Assembly (NCBI GenBank): GCA_044373665.1
Contig: JBIPNH010000116.1
Location: 1 to 7,373 of the forward strand
Source: JABMMZ01 sp044373665
GTDB lineage: Bacteria > Bacteroidota > Bacteroidia > NS11-12g > UBA955
Reading direction: 5' to 3'
DNA length: 7,373 nt
In this document: one piece after another, positions 6,530-7,373 of the stretch
Position numbering within the stretch: the first letter of the stretch is position 1
Layout of the letters: each line of letters starts with the position of its first letter
The notes under the pieces: generated by a model
What the model saw: the letters and a program-made list of their open reading frames with translations, nothing else
What the model was told of the DNA's origin: nothing
The model's database searches: none
Program-made: the position numbers and the translations under genes

Positions 6530-7373
6530 AAAGGTTTGTAATAAATAAAGGTCCACTACTCTTGTTGATAGTAACTATTGCTGTTGTAACTTATTTGCAA
6601 TTTTACCGCTTGGGTCATTTACCTATAATTCAATGGGATGAGTCGAGGTTGGCAAATAATGCAGTGGAAATGTATTTGAATAAGTCTTATATGGTAACAA
6701 CCTATGACCAAAAGCCTGATATGTGGAATACAAAACCACCTTTAATGATATGGCTTCAAGTTGCTTCAATCTCTGTATGGGGAATGAACGAGTTTGCAAT
6801 ACGATTTCCCTCCGCTTTGGCTGGTTTAATTGGTGTTTTTTTAATTGGTTTCTGGGTGTTTAAGCTATCAAAATCCTTCGCATGGTCATCCGTTTCAATG
6901 CTGTTGTTGGTTACAACTGGCGGCTATATTCAGTTGCATGGAAGTATAACGGGCGACTATGACGCTCTTTTGACTTGTATGGTTTTACTGTCTGTTTATT
7001 TTTATTGTCAGTATTATTTTATGAATCAACAAAAGGCCTATTATGGTTTTATTGTTTTCTTGGTATTGTCTGTCATGACCAAAAGTGCCGCAGGGATAAT
7101 GGTTTTTCCACTATTTGTATTAATGCCTCTTGCTAAACGACAATTCAATATTCTGTTTAAATTGTTACTTGCAATGCTTATCGCTTTAATCCCCTTTTTA
7201 GTATTTTGCATGTTAAGGGAAATGGCAAGTTCGGGCTTTGTTAAGCAAATGCTTTTTAATGATTTTGGTGGACGTTTTACCTCTGCTATGGAAGGTCACA
7301 GGCATGAATGGTATTATTACATACAAAATTTAATGACAGACCGATATCACTATTTTGTATTCTTGCTAATTCC
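6526..7373 (+). CDS. ArnT/PMT-like GT-C glycosyltransferase (3' end cut by window edge)
   Basis: N-terminal 282 codons of a membrane glycosyltransferase of the dolichyl-phosphate-mannose mannosyltransferase/ArnT superfamily (GT39/GT83-like), which moves a sugar from an undecaprenyl-phosphate carrier to lipid A, protein or another acceptor. After transmembrane helix 1 (about 9-27) comes IQWDESRLANNAVEM with the catalytic-type D38-E39 pair, then NTKPPLMIWL (K70, P71, P72), EFAIRFPSALAG (89-100), GDYDALL (D144, D146) and MTKSAAG (T185, K186), the usual order for the family. Full-length members have about 500 residues, so nearly half lies outside the window. The start is GTG at 6526: an in-frame TAA at 6520-6522 leaves no other upstream start, and the first internal ATG (codon 49) would lose helix 1 and the WDE motif. 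The GTGA overlap with the upstream gene points to one operon. The acceptor is unknown. Confidence 0.85.
   Translation, partial: MKRFVINKGPLLLLIVTIAVVTYLQFYRLGHLPIIQWDESRLANNAVEMYLNKSYMVTTYDQKPDMWNTKPPLMIWLQVASISVWGMNEFAIRFPSALAGLIGVFLIGFWVFKLSKSFAWSSVSMLLLVTTGGYIQLHGSITGDYDALLTCMVLLSVYFYCQYYFMNQQKAYYGFIVFLVLSVMTKSAAGIMVFPLFVLMPLAKRQFNILFKLLLAMLIALIPFLVFCMLREMASSGFVKQMLFNDFGGRFTSAMEGHRHEWYYYIQNLMTDRYHYFVFLLI

Noticed and set aside
1..7373. CRISPR array, insertion sequence, tRNA or long direct repeats
   Set aside because: Reading both strands showed no regularly spaced repeats, transposase motifs, terminal inverted repeats or tRNA-like T-loop sequences; nearly all bases are accounted for by the coding regions.

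Overview
This AT-rich window is fully packed with genes and looks like a chromosomal segment of a member of the Bacteroidota. The lineage call rests on several things: low GC, start codons preceded by A/T-rich sequence without clear Shine-Dalgarno motifs, matches to the TAnnTTTG type of -7 promoter element in the one head-to-head intergenic region, and protein sequences of Bacteroidota flavour. It is an inference; there is no rRNA or other marker gene here. No tRNA, rRNA, CRISPR array, insertion sequence, phage gene or long repeat was seen.

Layout. Positions 1-489 (minus) hold most of a YfcE/MJ0936-like metallophosphoesterase that runs off the left edge. A rhomboid-type intramembrane serine protease (526-1116, plus) diverges from it. 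It meets the next gene, a peptide-methionine (S)-S-oxide reductase (msrA, 1113-1763, minus), tail to tail, so that the two stop codons overlap. MsrA appears to carry a lipoprotein signal peptide and to start at TTG. A 108-bp divergent intergenic region with candidate promoters for both directions leads to a thiamine pyrophosphokinase (1872-2534, plus). After a 123-bp gap comes a full-length cyanophycin synthetase, cphA (2658-5303, plus). It is followed without a gap by two polytopic GT-C type glycosyltransferase-like proteins (5300-6529 and 6526 to beyond the right edge), joined by ATGA and GTGA stop/start overlaps.

How the genes work together. The first four genes are housekeeping or stress functions (phosphoester hydrolysis, membrane proteolysis, repair of oxidised methionine, thiamine diphosphate formation) with no obvious common pathway. 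The right half is a probable translationally coupled unit: cphA makes the nitrogen storage polymer multi-L-arginyl-poly-L-aspartate (cyanophycin), while the two downstream proteins probably move sugars from polyprenyl-phosphate donors on the outer face of the inner membrane. Nothing in the sequence links these two activities biochemically, and the coupling is the most unusual feature of the window. The cyanophycin-degrading partners (cyanophycinase cphB, isoaspartyl dipeptidase) are not in the window.

I did not find a convincing wholly new system. The points most worth a second look are the cphA/GT-C operon, the conserved HxxEH site in the CphA N domain, the DYAHNAAG variant in its Mur-ligase domain, the eight-codon ORF that overlaps the cphA start, and the cluster of non-ATG start codons.
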